Source: Bacteroidales bacterium
GTDB taxonomy: Bacteria; Bacteroidota; Bacteroidia; Bacteroidales; JAADJA01
Direction: 5' to 3'
Assembly: GCA_021740645.1 (NCBI GenBank)
Contig: JAIOZL010000041.1
Location: 1-43,837 of the forward strand
Length of the DNA stretch: 43,837 nt
Shown here: positions 1 to 9,500 of the stretch, piece after piece
Layout: the number at the start of each line of letters is the position of its first letter
How positions within the stretch are numbered: the first letter of the stretch is position 1
Notes under the pieces: model-generated
The model's input: only the letters and a program-made list of their open reading frames with translations
Databases searched by the model: none
Told to the model about the DNA's origin: nothing
Position numbers and translations under genes: made by a program

Positions 1-134
1 CTACTAAAGATGCAATTCATTTATATAATCATAAAAGATTACATTTATCTTTGAACTATAAAACACCTGATCATGTGTATAAATTGGTCGCCTAATTTAT
101 TTTTTAACCTGTAGACTTATTTTAGGACTAGACA
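1..134 (+). mobile_element. right end of an IS3-family insertion sequence (partial)
   Basis: The first 95 bases encode the end of an IS3-type transposase. The following bases, up to a GACA at 131-134, read like an IS3 right terminal inverted repeat. On the minus strand this end begins TGTCTAGTCCT, and IS3-family ends characteristically begin with TG. The left part of the element is outside the window. The exact boundary at 134 is inferred from the TG rule and from the way the neighbouring gene changes character there; no second terminal repeat is available to confirm it. Confidence 0.6.
3..95 (+). CDS. IS3-family transposase, C-terminal 30 residues (partial)
   Basis: The third frame from base 3 is open to a TAA at 93-95 and encodes a peptide containing YNHKRLHLSLNYKTP. 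This matches the conserved tail of the IS3/IS150 OrfB integrase, where YN-x-KRPH-x-SL-x-Y-x-TP follows the last catalytic Glu. The DDE catalytic residues lie upstream, outside the window. The stop lies one base from the stop of the convergent gene, so the two coding regions almost touch within the IS end. Confidence 0.85.
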   Translation, partial: TKDAIHLYNHKRLHLSLNYKTPDHVYKLVA

Positions 135-2772
135 TTTTATCAATAGATTGCACCCCTCCATTGATAAACACTTCAGTGATTGAGTTAGTGATGTGGGGCA
201 CGCTATTGGGGTCATTTACAAGAATATCATATTGTATGGAGTTATTAATAGTACAGCTGTCAATCCTGGGTTGAATACTTCCATCAATAAATATATTGTA
301 GTTATTCCCCTTTTCTATAACACAGTTTGTAAGTTCAGAAACGGAACCAAAACTATCACTGTTATAATGAAAATATATTCCGGGCCATCCTCCAGGAAGT
401 CCATTGATTGAAGTAAAAGTGATCAGGCTGTCTGCAGTGCCATTAGCAAACAATTCTCCACCGTATTCATTTAAATAATGGATATAGTTTCCAACCTGCA
501 GTTGTGCAAGTGAATCAAAATAAATAGTATTCCCAGGGGCAATTGTCAATCGTACTTTTGAGTTTTGCTTCACAATTTTTATTCCCCCCAAAACTGCATA
601 ACCCAGGGAATTATAAGGCCATGTTTGATCGCTCGTAATATCGCCGCCATCCATGGCAATCCCACTTACCGTATTTGTGTAGTTATTTACCCCGGTAACA
701 ACAGGAAAAGAAAAGTTGGGTGAAGGATAATAAATCCCATACAGATTATTATAGATATTACAATTAAAATAGTTTGGGACAGATACCAGATCAACTATCT
801 TTATCCCTGCAATACCGTTGGACGTAAAATCTGAATTAGATAAGGAAGGGTTGGAATTTATAAGGTAAATGCCATTCTCTGTATTTTGGCTGAAAACGCT
901 TTGATCTATTGAAAGGTCAGAATTGTTAAGGACTAATCCATGACCATCTGCCAGGTTAATAGTACAATATAGAATTTGTGGTTCGTCGGTATTTGTACAA
1001 TAAAGATTGGCATTTCTTGTCCCATTTCCTGCTTTTTCGATTGTTACATAATTAAGGGTAGAGGCTACACCATTATCACTGTTGGTGTTGAAGTGAAGGC
1101 CGTTCCAAACTCCCTGCTCATCTGAATAAGAGGTGAGAACAATTGGGTCAGCAGCCGTACCATCGAAATTCATATTTGCCTGCCCGATTTCTAATCCTGT
1201 ATTTGGAGAAAAAAGAATATTTACTCCTGCTTCAACAACATGAGTTCCTCCGGTAAAAGAAATATCTCCTGTGACCCAATAAGGACTCTCAGTCAGCTTT
1301 AAGGTGTCAATTCCATTTAGACTACCTGACAATTGAGTATATCCGTCAATATTGATAGTCATATCATGTAAAATTACATTATCGTCATCTGTTCCATCAT
1401 AGGTTATCAAATATTGAAGATATTGTTGAGTTTGTCCAATAATTTCAGGGTTATTTTGCGAGGCATCTATCCAGCTTCCCCATTGTTGATCAGCAGTTGC
1501 AAGCCGATAATACAAATTGTAATTGTTGAAGGCAGGATTATAAGTAATAGAATAGGACAGGTCTATGATATCTCTGACTTCTCCTAACTGAAGAAATGGA
1601 TTGGATAAGAAACTCCCGTGATGAACCTTATTGCTTGTAAGGTTCAGGGTAACATAGCGGGTATTATGAATAGGTAATGTGGAAATATTTTCCCCTCCGG
1701 CAAATATTACCTGGCCGTTCGAAGTATAAGTTGCACCATCTTTTCTGGCTTCGTATAATAAATCGACCGCTAAATTCCAGCTAAGTGCAGGAAGATCGTC
1801 AACATTAGCATAATATACTTCATCATTTAATCCTAATGATGTTTCACCACCAATTACAGTTAATAGTCCATTATTACAAGCAAATCCGTGGTTACTTATT
1901 GCTGTAGGAATAGCCGTGGAAATATTCCAGGTAGTGCAGCTTCCGTCCATATTAAGGGAAGAGTAATAGACCGTGCTTTGTTTAGTCCCGCTATTGTCAA
2001 ATCCACCTGTGACAATTAAATTATTGTTATAACATACTAAACCATGCCCATTTCGATTGTCAGGCAAACTATTTGTCGCTGTAAAGCTTGAAAGTTCCCC
2101 ATCCTGTCCGGTTTGTTTGGCATAATAAACAGTGTTTAATGCAGAACTTGTACTAAGTTGATCAGAACCTCCAACCACATAAATAAACCCATTTTGATAA
2201 ATAGCTTTATGGCCCCAAAGCCCAGCAGGCAAGGTGACGCTGCTTTCAGTCCATGGCCCTAATGTTCCATCTGCATTAATTAAGGCAAAATAGATCTTGT
2301 CTGAAATTCCACTTTCTGTTTTTCCTCCAATAACGTAGATATACTTATGACCGGTGATCATGGCATGCATGGATAAGTTAGTGGGAAGTATGTTGTATGC
2401 CGTCCAGGCAGAATTCCCGCCAGCCTGCATGGTGGCGCGGTAAACAGCATTCGATAATTCAATTCCATTATATCCTCCCGACAGATAAACATAACTGTGC
2501 CATGTGCAGGTTTGGTGTCCGGCTAATGTTTGAGGCAGTTCCGTGGTACTCAACCAATTATTTATCCCGGATGCTGCCGTGGACAGGTAAACGTTATTTC
2601 CAGATATTACCGCATTCTCCTGATATCCGGCTAAAAAGTCAGCATCACTAGTTTGGGTAAAGCTCACCTGGGAATAACCTGAAAAGGGAGAAAGCACAAT
2701 TATTACAAAAAGGCTGTTTAATAATATTTTAAAATAGGATCTTAAATTAATGGATGGGAGGTAATTTTTCAT
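97..2772 (-). CDS. secreted kelch-like / right-handed beta-helix protein, probably 3'-truncated by an IS
   Basis: This 891-residue exported protein begins with a long basic N-region and a hydrophobic signal peptide ending near GYSQ (about residue 35). Residues about 40-380 contain recurring blocks such as YVIGGKT, FIYVVGGSD and NLIVTGGFD, the pattern of kelch beta-propeller blades. A linker domain follows (about 390-490). From about 500 to 860 there are parallel beta-helix features: short repeats with GLVLNNSDLSIDQS-type turns and right-handed helix spacing. The role is unknown; surface binding or polysaccharide interaction is possible. No T9SS sorting domain is present. The last residues (about SSPKISLQVKK) are encoded inside the adjacent IS3 end, so the native C-terminus was probably lost. 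It could be a pseudogene that is still open. The start follows the signal peptide; no alternative in-frame Met fits better. Confidence 0.75.
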   Translation of the reverse strand: MKNYLPSINLRSYFKILLNSLFVIIVLSPFSGYSQVSFTQTSDADFLAGYQENAVISGNNVYLSTAASGINNWLSTTELPQTLAGHQTCTWHSYVYLSGGYNGIELSNAVYRATMQAGGNSAWTAYNILPTNLSMHAMITGHKYIYVIGGKTESGISDKIYFALINADGTLGPWTESSVTLPAGLWGHKAIYQNGFIYVVGGSDQLSTSSALNTVYYAKQTGQDGELSSFTATNSLPDNRNGHGLVCYNNNLIVTGGFDNSGTKQSTVYYSSLNMDGSCTTWNISTAIPTAISNHGFACNNGLLTVIGGETSLGLNDEVYYANVDDLPALSWNLAVDLLYEARKDGATYTSNGQVIFAGGENISTLPIHNTRYVTLNLTSNKVHHGSFLSNPFLQLGEVRDIIDLSYSITYNPAFNNYNLYYRLATADQQWGSWIDASQNNPEIIGQTQQYLQYLITYDGTDDDNVILHDMTINIDGYTQLSGSLNGIDTLKLTESPYWVTGDISFTGGTHVVEAGVNILFSPNTGLEIGQANMNFDGTAADPIVLTSYSDEQGVWNGLHFNTNSDNGVASTLNYVTIEKAGNGTRNANLYCTNTDEPQILYCTINLADGHGLVLNNSDLSIDQSVFSQNTENGIYLINSNPSLSNSDFTSNGIAGIKIVDLVSVPNYFNCNIYNNLYGIYYPSPNFSFPVVTGVNNYTNTVSGIAMDGGDITSDQTWPYNSLGYAVLGGIKIVKQNSKVRLTIAPGNTIYFDSLAQLQVGNYIHYLNEYGGELFANGTADSLITFTSINGLPGGWPGIYFHYNSDSFGSVSELTNCVIEKGNNYNIFIDGSIQPRIDSCTINNSIQYDILVNDPNSVPHITNSITEVFINGGVQSIDKMSSPKISLQVKK

Positions 2773-2878
2773 TTTTCTTGTCTTTAATTATATAATCTGT
2801 TAATATGTATTTGGCTTGGGATAAAAATAGAAAAAATATTTCAATTCATTGTTTTTCCCTATATTCCTGTTTTTGATT

Positions 2879-2886
2879 TAATTTTG
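2879..2886 (+). promoter_or_regulatory. possible Bacteroidota -7 element for the phosphodiesterase gene
   Basis: TAATTTTG matches the TAnnTTTG -7 consensus and lies about 30 bases before the ATG at 2917. No TTG is present at the usual 19-21 base spacing; the nearest is about 27 bases upstream. Assigned from the one element only. Confidence 0.4.
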
Positions 2887-2916
2887 ACCACCTTAAATAT
2901 TTGTAAAAGTTAAAAT

Positions 2917-4572
2917 ATGAGCAGAAAAACAAGTGTTGTTTTTAGCATAGCCAGTCTTCTTCTTTTTGGCCTTTTCTTGAATAGTTGTTCAACTAAGAAT
3001 GAAAGAAAGTCATCTAAACAGGTTATTTTAATTGGTATTGATGGGATGGGTGTAACCGGATTCGAACAGGCTAATACACCCTATGTTGATAAGTTGGTCA
3101 GAAACGGTGCTTTGTCACTAAAAACAAGGGGGGTTATGCCCACAGTTTCCGGACCTAACTGGAGCTCACATTTACTGGGTGCCGGACCTGAACAACATGG
3201 TATCACTTCCAACGGATGGACGAAGGACAATTATACTGTTGATGCCACAGTTAAAGATGAGAATGGTTTTTTCCCTTCTGTATTTTCTGTGATAAGAGAG
3301 AAGAGATCAGAGGCATTGACAGGTTTTTTTTATGATTGGGATGCCCTGGCAAACTTCTATAATGTAGAGACAATTAACAAGGTAGTGTTCTCGAAAACCT
3401 ATCAGGAAACATTTGAAAAAGCAACTCCATGGATCATAGAAAATAATCCGGACTTCTCCTTTATCTATATTGGACATCCTGATGAAGTTGGCCATGAACA
3501 CAAATGGTATTCACCTGAGTACTTTGAGGCACTTGAAGAAGTGGATGAAGCAGTTGGTGTTTTTTTAAATGCTTTGGAAAATGCCGGATTGATTAACAAT
3601 TTTCACTTTATTATAGTTACTGATCATGGTGGAGTGGAATACGGCCATGGGGGGTTAAGTATGGAGGAGATTCAGGTCCCCTGGATCATTTCAGGGCCGG
3701 GGGTGGTTAAGGATCGAATTATTGAGCAACCCAATAATGTTTTTAACACGGCCTCAACTATCCTTTATATCCTGGATATTGAACAACCGGATGCATGGAT
3801 TGGCAAACCCGTTTATGGTGCCTTTGCCGAAAATCCTGTGTCCCGTGAAAATACCAATTCATGGGTGGCACCACCAATATCTTCAGCTAAAAGTGGTATT
3901 TATTCTCAATCCATTGCACTGGAATTTAATTCAGTGACTAAGGAATCAATAATCAGGTTTACCAGGAATGGGGAATTGCCAGATGAGAATGCAAGAGCCT
4001 ATTCCAAACCTTTATTGCTTCTTAACTCCTCTAAGATTATTGCAATGGCATTTGAAAGAGGATACAGGAGCCGGCCCGTAGAGGTTAATTTTATTTTAGC
4101 GAAAGCCATCGAAAATATTGATTTGCTTTATTCCCCATCTGCAAAGTATTCAGGAGAAGGAAATATGGGGCTGGGAGATTTTATTATCGCTTCAGCGGAT
4201 TTTAAAGATGGGAAGTGGCTCGGTTTTGAAGAGAATGATGTAAATGCCCGGATAACATTATCAAAGCCGGAAATGCTTCAAAAAGTGAGTATTGGTTTTT
4301 TAAATAATCCAGGTTCATGGATTTTTCCACCGGAAAAAATTGACGTGTTTGCATCTGTAGATAATATCAATTTTAAAAAAGTAGGGAGTAAAATCCTTGC
4401 AGAAAATATAAATGAATTACAAGGCGGCAGAAATCTTTTATCTGTAAATATTACCCCTGCCGAAACAAAATATATAAAAGTGGTTGCATCCAATATCGGC
4501 TTTTGTCCTGAAGGCCATCCCGGACAGGGAAAGCCTGCCTGGTTGTTTGTGGATGAAATTATCATTGAATAA
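2917..4572 (+). CDS. lipoprotein alkaline phosphatase-superfamily phosphodiesterase
   Basis: This 551-residue lipoprotein has a lipobox LNSC with Cys24. Its type I phosphodiesterase/nucleotide pyrophosphatase fold shows the metal-binding motifs in order: Asp42 in IGIDG, the nucleophile loop PTVSGPNW (Ser78 in the position usually held by Thr), Asp189 and His193 in HPDEVGHEH, and Asp236-His237 in VTDHGG. It probably hydrolyses phosphodiester or phosphate bonds outside the inner membrane; the substrate cannot be inferred. After about residue 310 it carries a chitobiase-like beta-sandwich (RFTRNGELPDENA). Residues about 400-551 resemble an F5/8 type C carbohydrate-binding domain. The next gene starts 9 bases after the stop on the same strand, so the two are likely cotranscribed despite unrelated functions. 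Confidence 0.85.
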   Translation: MSRKTSVVFSIASLLLFGLFLNSCSTKNERKSSKQVILIGIDGMGVTGFEQANTPYVDKLVRNGALSLKTRGVMPTVSGPNWSSHLLGAGPEQHGITSNGWTKDNYTVDATVKDENGFFPSVFSVIREKRSEALTGFFYDWDALANFYNVETINKVVFSKTYQETFEKATPWIIENNPDFSFIYIGHPDEVGHEHKWYSPEYFEALEEVDEAVGVFLNALENAGLINNFHFIIVTDHGGVEYGHGGLSMEEIQVPWIISGPGVVKDRIIEQPNNVFNTASTILYILDIEQPDAWIGKPVYGAFAENPVSRENTNSWVAPPISSAKSGIYSQSIALEFNSVTKESIIRFTRNGELPDENARAYSKPLLLLNSSKIIAMAFERGYRSRPVEVNFILAKAIENIDLLYSPSAKYSGEGNMGLGDFIIASADFKDGKWLGFEENDVNARITLSKPEMLQKVSIGFLNNPGSWIFPPEKIDVFASVDNINFKKVGSKILAENINELQGGRNLLSVNITPAETKYIKVVASNIGFCPEGHPGQGKPAWLFVDEIIIE

Positions 4573-4581
4573 GCTGCATTC

Positions 4582-6567
4582 ATGGCAATAAAAAACATTG
4601 GAATACTTGCGCATGTGGATGCAGGTAAAACTACCATTACCGAAAACCTCTTATTCGCAGCCGGCGCTATCCGGAATCCGGGATCTGTAGATAAAGGCAC
4701 TTCTGTAAGTGATTCAATGGATGTAGAAAAAGAAAGAGGAATTTCAGTTAAAGCTTCCTGCATTTCATTTCAATGGAAAAAAAATACTATCAATCTGATT
4801 GATACACCAGGCCATGCAGATTTTTCATCAGAAGTGGAACGTTCGCTTGCTGTAACAGATGCAGTTATACTCACTATTTCTGCAGTGGAAGGTGTTCAGG
4901 CTCACACCCTATCGCTATGGAACGTGATTGAAAAGTACAAAAAGCCATGCCTGATCTTTATCAATAAAACGGACAGGGAGGGTTCCGACCTTGTAAGGGT
5001 TATCCACCAGGTAAAGAGGGAGCTCTTTCACCATATTGTACCCTTATATGCCGTAGAAAATGAAAATGACCCAGCCTGCTCGGTAGTGGATCTATTTGAT
5101 AAAAATGTATCCATGCCTGATGCCAATTTTATCAGAGATATAGCAATTGAAAGTCTTGCAGAATATGATGAGTCTGTTCTTTCGTATTTCGTTGAAGGGC
5201 AGCATGTGGTCAAAACAATGATCACCTCCGGATTATGTGCGTTAACTTCATCCTTCAAAGTGATACCCGTTCTTTGTGGCGTGGCTAAAACAGGGCAGGG
5301 TATTGCGGAGCTGCTGAACGCCATCGATCATTATTTGCCTTCAGCTTCTATCATTGCAGCCAGTACTGGTGGTTTGGTCTTTAAGGTTGAGAGAGATAAA
5401 AATCTAGGTAAAATTGGCTATTTCCGATTATTTGGTGGAAGGATCAAGGCAAAGGATCAATTATTTCATTTTCGTTTAAAGAAAGAGGTTAAAATTGCCC
5501 AGCTTAAAAAAAGGAGTATTAACAAATTAGAAGATAAGCAGGAGTTGACTTCCGGTGATGTGGGGGTAATTTCCGGGATAGAAGATATTGTCGCAGGAGA
5601 TATATTGGGAGATTCTTCCATTGTCCCGAATATTTTACCGATTCAGGAAAGTGTGCTTGCTATATCAGTTAAACCAGTTAAGCCTGGAGAGATTTCCACA
5701 CTTGCCGGGGCACTGTTTGAATTAAACGATGAAGACCCCGCCCTTAACTTTCAATGGGATAAGGAGGAAAATGAATTGCAAGTGAATTTGATGGGTTATA
5801 TGCAAATTGAAATATTGCAACGTATTTTACAGCAGCGTTTCGGCCTGGATGCCATATTTGAAGAGCCTTTGGTAATTTATAAAGAAACTCCTGCAGCTTC
5901 TGGAGAGGCAACGGTAAATTATACCATGCCCAAGCCTTGTTGGGCGGTGATGACTTTCGGCATAGAACCAGGCCCTCCGGGAAGCGGTATTGTATATTCC
6001 TCCAGGGTAAGTGTAAATGATATCCAACGAAAATACCAGAATGAAGTGGAAAAAACAATTCCAAAAGGTCTTCTGCAAGGGATCAAAGGTTGGGCAGTTA
6101 CGGATATTAAAATAAGTTTACTAAGTGGAGAAGACCATGAAATACATAGCAGGCCCGGGGATTTTATTTTAGCGGCCCCAATGGGAATAATGGCCGCATT
6201 GAAAAAGGCTGGGACCAAACTTTTGGAGCCGGTATATCTGTTTGAAATTTTTTCTCCGGAAGAATATCTGGGAATCATAGTAAGTGATCTAACGAAAATG
6301 AGAGCAATCCATGAAAGTCCTGTTTTTGAAGGGGATAACTTTAGCCTTAAAGGTCAGGTGCCTGTGGCTGAAGCTATGAAGTACCAGATCCGTTTAAGTT
6401 CGCTAAGTGGAGGAAAAGCCAAATTACGCTTGAGATTTGGTGGTTATATTGAATGTCCTGACGGATATGGAAAGGAAAGGCCTTACAAAGGGGTCAACCC
6501 ACTGAACCAAAGCCAGTGGATATTGCATCATCGGGGGGCCTATAAGGCAAATGAACGAAGGTTTTAA
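4582..6567 (+). CDS. EF-G-like translational GTPase of the Tet(M)/Tet(Q)-related group
   Basis: This 661-residue protein is collinear with ribosomal protection proteins such as Tet(M) and Tet(Q) (about 640-660 residues). The GTPase domain has the P-loop AHVDAGKTT (10-18), switch II DTPGH (74-78) and NKTD (128-131). The C-terminal half aligns by memory with Tet domain IV/V, for example KKAGTKLLEPVYLFEIFSPEEYL. Ribosomal protection proteins dislodge tetracycline from the 30S decoding site using a domain IV loop (YSPVS in Tet(M)). Here the equivalent region, about residues 515-526, reads SGEDHEIHSRPG, so tetracycline protection cannot be assumed. A ribosome-associated GTPase of unknown role is the safer call. 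It starts 9 bases after the upstream gene and ends 11 bases from the convergent gene's stop. Confidence 0.8.
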   Translation: MAIKNIGILAHVDAGKTTITENLLFAAGAIRNPGSVDKGTSVSDSMDVEKERGISVKASCISFQWKKNTINLIDTPGHADFSSEVERSLAVTDAVILTISAVEGVQAHTLSLWNVIEKYKKPCLIFINKTDREGSDLVRVIHQVKRELFHHIVPLYAVENENDPACSVVDLFDKNVSMPDANFIRDIAIESLAEYDESVLSYFVEGQHVVKTMITSGLCALTSSFKVIPVLCGVAKTGQGIAELLNAIDHYLPSASIIAASTGGLVFKVERDKNLGKIGYFRLFGGRIKAKDQLFHFRLKKEVKIAQLKKRSINKLEDKQELTSGDVGVISGIEDIVAGDILGDSSIVPNILPIQESVLAISVKPVKPGEISTLAGALFELNDEDPALNFQWDKEENELQVNLMGYMQIEILQRILQQRFGLDAIFEEPLVIYKETPAASGEATVNYTMPKPCWAVMTFGIEPGPPGSGIVYSSRVSVNDIQRKYQNEVEKTIPKGLLQGIKGWAVTDIKISLLSGEDHEIHSRPGDFILAAPMGIMAALKKAGTKLLEPVYLFEIFSPEEYLGIIVSDLTKMRAIHESPVFEGDNFSLKGQVPVAEAMKYQIRLSSLSGGKAKLRLRFGGYIECPDGYGKERPYKGVNPLNQSQWILHHRGAYKANERRF

Positions 6568-6578
6568 AATCTTCCCTG

Positions 6579-9500
6579 TTATTTTTTCACTACCTTAAAT
6601 GTCCGTGTTTTATTCCCATCATTTACATTCAGCAAATACAAACCAGGTTTGATAGCTCCGACCATCAATTCTTCGTGATGCTTATTCTCTGTAATTTGAA
6701 GAGATTTGCTTAAGAGTAATTTATCATTTACATCAAAAAGTTCAAACTTTACCCGCGAGTTACCAAATCCTTGCAGATCAATATTAATGATATTGCTTGC
6801 AGGGTTTGGATAAACACTTGTTACCCTGTTTTCTTTAACTTCTGATGTGCCTGAAATATCCCAAACGGCAAATTCATATTCTGCCCACCTCCCAAACTCA
6901 GGTTCAAGGTTTTCAAGAATATAACCAGCACTGTTTTTTAGTCTAAGGTAACCAGCTCCCTGACCAGTATTATACCAATAATAAAGGCCATCGTCGGCCG
7001 AATCATCAATATGAAGTGTATAGCAACCGGGTGAAAGAGAAAGGACATCTGTATAAAGTGTATTGTTCTCCATATCAGAATTTTCAACAATGATGTTCCC
7101 TTCGGAGTCCATCAGGTAATAGGAATTCTGGTAGCCATAATTATTAGTCAGGCAATGCAATTCCATTTCTTCACTTATGTCGAAAATGTCGGTCATGTCA
7201 AAGTCCGCCTCATAATGGTTATTATTAGGATTTTCATCTGTTATACCATTCACCTGCAAAATATCTACGTAAAATTTATTTTCACTCCCCAACCAAAAAG
7301 TATAATCATTGATTGGAAGATTCACATAAGTACTATCCAAAAACCCCAGATTACCTGTCCAGAAATGAGTCATTACGTCGCCACCTTCCACAAAATATTC
7401 AAATTTAACACTCACAATTGTTGTCGTTCCTGTATTCCTGAATAATACTGTGGGTTCCATACAGGCAGGATTAAAGCGCATGTGTGCAGCAATTTCCCTG
7501 TTTGGATTCACCACCCCAATTAAGTCCAGGTCAAAGTCGTAATTGGGCCCGCCATAAAGTACAATCTGATTAGAAATACGGTAATCAGCATTGCTAAAAG
7601 GGTTTTGTGCCAATAAACCATAATCAATGACATGAGACTGCCCGGGTGTGATATAGGGCGTAATATCAAATTCATACACATTGGTTGGGTCTCCGGGACA
7701 CCAGCCTGCACGGTCGAAAGGCCAGGTGCCGCCCTGGGGGTATACCGGAACAGTGGAACACTCCTTCCAGACTTTATAATTAAATTCCCAATCACCTCCG
7801 TCGATATCCATATAATGCCATTTGGGTGAAAATTCTCCGGTTTGCCCGTGCCCCGTAATAGCAGATTTTATTTTGGCAGAACTCACTTCAGCTGGAAAGT
7901 AAAATTCTCTGGGCTCAAATTTTTCGTCATTAATAATGGCAGCAGGCCCTACACCATACCACAACTGGTTAGGATTGGCAATAGGCCAGATTGAATGTAT
8001 CCCGATAACGTCCCTGAAAGGTGTGCCTTCAATAAATAAAAACCGGATATCGTATTCTTCACTCCATCGTCCTACCCCTTCAATGGATATATATTTGTCT
8101 CCTTTCAACACTGGTGCAAAATCAGAAACATCAAATTCCCACATTACCCCTTCCTGGCCCAAGTCAAGCCCATTGCCGTAGGGGGTGATAAATGAGACCA
8201 ATTCAAAGCGGGAGGGCCATTTTTGATAATATTCAAGTGTTTCAATTTCGATGGAATCCTCAGCTGTGATATAAATCGAATCGATCAGGACTCCACTTTC
8301 ATCATTAACCGGCATGTACCCCGCTTCCCAGTATATATTCGTATCATTGGCGATCAGGTCATTATTCAAAACATAATAACTGTATACTGCATTATAGGGG
8401 CGCTGTAAAGAATCAAGGTAGTCTGTTTCGAGGATATTTTGAGTGTAGGACCCTTGCACAAATTCAGTATTGGGCCTTTCATAATACGGGGTGAAATCCT
8501 TTAGGAGCTGGTGTCCCTTGAAGTTGATGAACAATGGCTGGCCAACTACAGTCCCGTCATATGCATTATCCGAAAAGTCTTCTACAATACCATTATTTGC
8601 TTCATCCAGTTTATAATAAAATAACAAATCACTCCAATAAGGATGGGAATTGTTGATGCTCTTAAACATCCAGTCTTTTATACTTTGCTCATCAAGCTCC
8701 GCATTCCAAACTGCAAAATCGTTTATATAACCCGCATATTGTCCGCTACTTTTGTTTCCGGCAATATTAAAGCTGGTAATGCCCTCCATGGTTTTGAACT
8801 TGTCGGTTCCGCTGTGCCATAAACTTCCATTCAGGTATATTTTCATTTCTCCAGAGGTGGCATTTTTTGTGAATGCCCAATAATTCCATTGGCCGGCAAA
8901 ATCCCCGAAGTTGGCTTCTTTATCAATCCGGTCGTATGCGTTGGTGCCTGAATTGCCCGCATCCCAGTAAACACGACTGTTACCCCATGGGAGATGTGAA
9001 TTGATAACACGGTTATTGCCAGCGTCACCTCCTTCAAAAATATACGAATTAAAAGGTTGAAGTTCAGGATTCCCATATTGCCAGAATGCCAGGGTGATCA
9101 CATCTGAAATATCATTAAAGGCCTCAGCTGGCACCGATATATATTCACCCTGGTTGAAGTTAGCAAATCCATCTGGTGTTGTTGTATGAATACTATACAA
9201 TTCCGGTGTTGTTTCTCCTAGAATATATGTGCTTGTCCCCGGGTTGTTTTGAGTAAATGAATATTCAACCAGTAGATTATCTGAACCGTTCCAATCAAAC
9301 GGATTGTAAAAATTGAAGCTGTGTTTATCGCTATTACCAATTAATGTATTCAAAAAGTAAACCTCTGTAAATCCATCAATTTCGGGAGCGAGTTCATCAA
9401 GATAGGTTTTGTCGGTATGTTTCATTTTAATTTTTAAAAATTCAACTTCACTTCCCGTATTTTCAACAAAATGACGCAGGCCGGTAATCTCACCTTGGTT

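Noticed and set aside
4278..4763. 161-codon antisense open frame across the phosphodiesterase/GTPase junction
   Set aside because: It lies opposite two well-supported genes, resembles no family, and follows the codon phase of the sense genes.
4582..6567. Calling this gene a tetracycline resistance determinant
   Set aside because: Overall similarity is to the ribosomal protection group, but the domain IV loop needed for drug displacement is not conserved.
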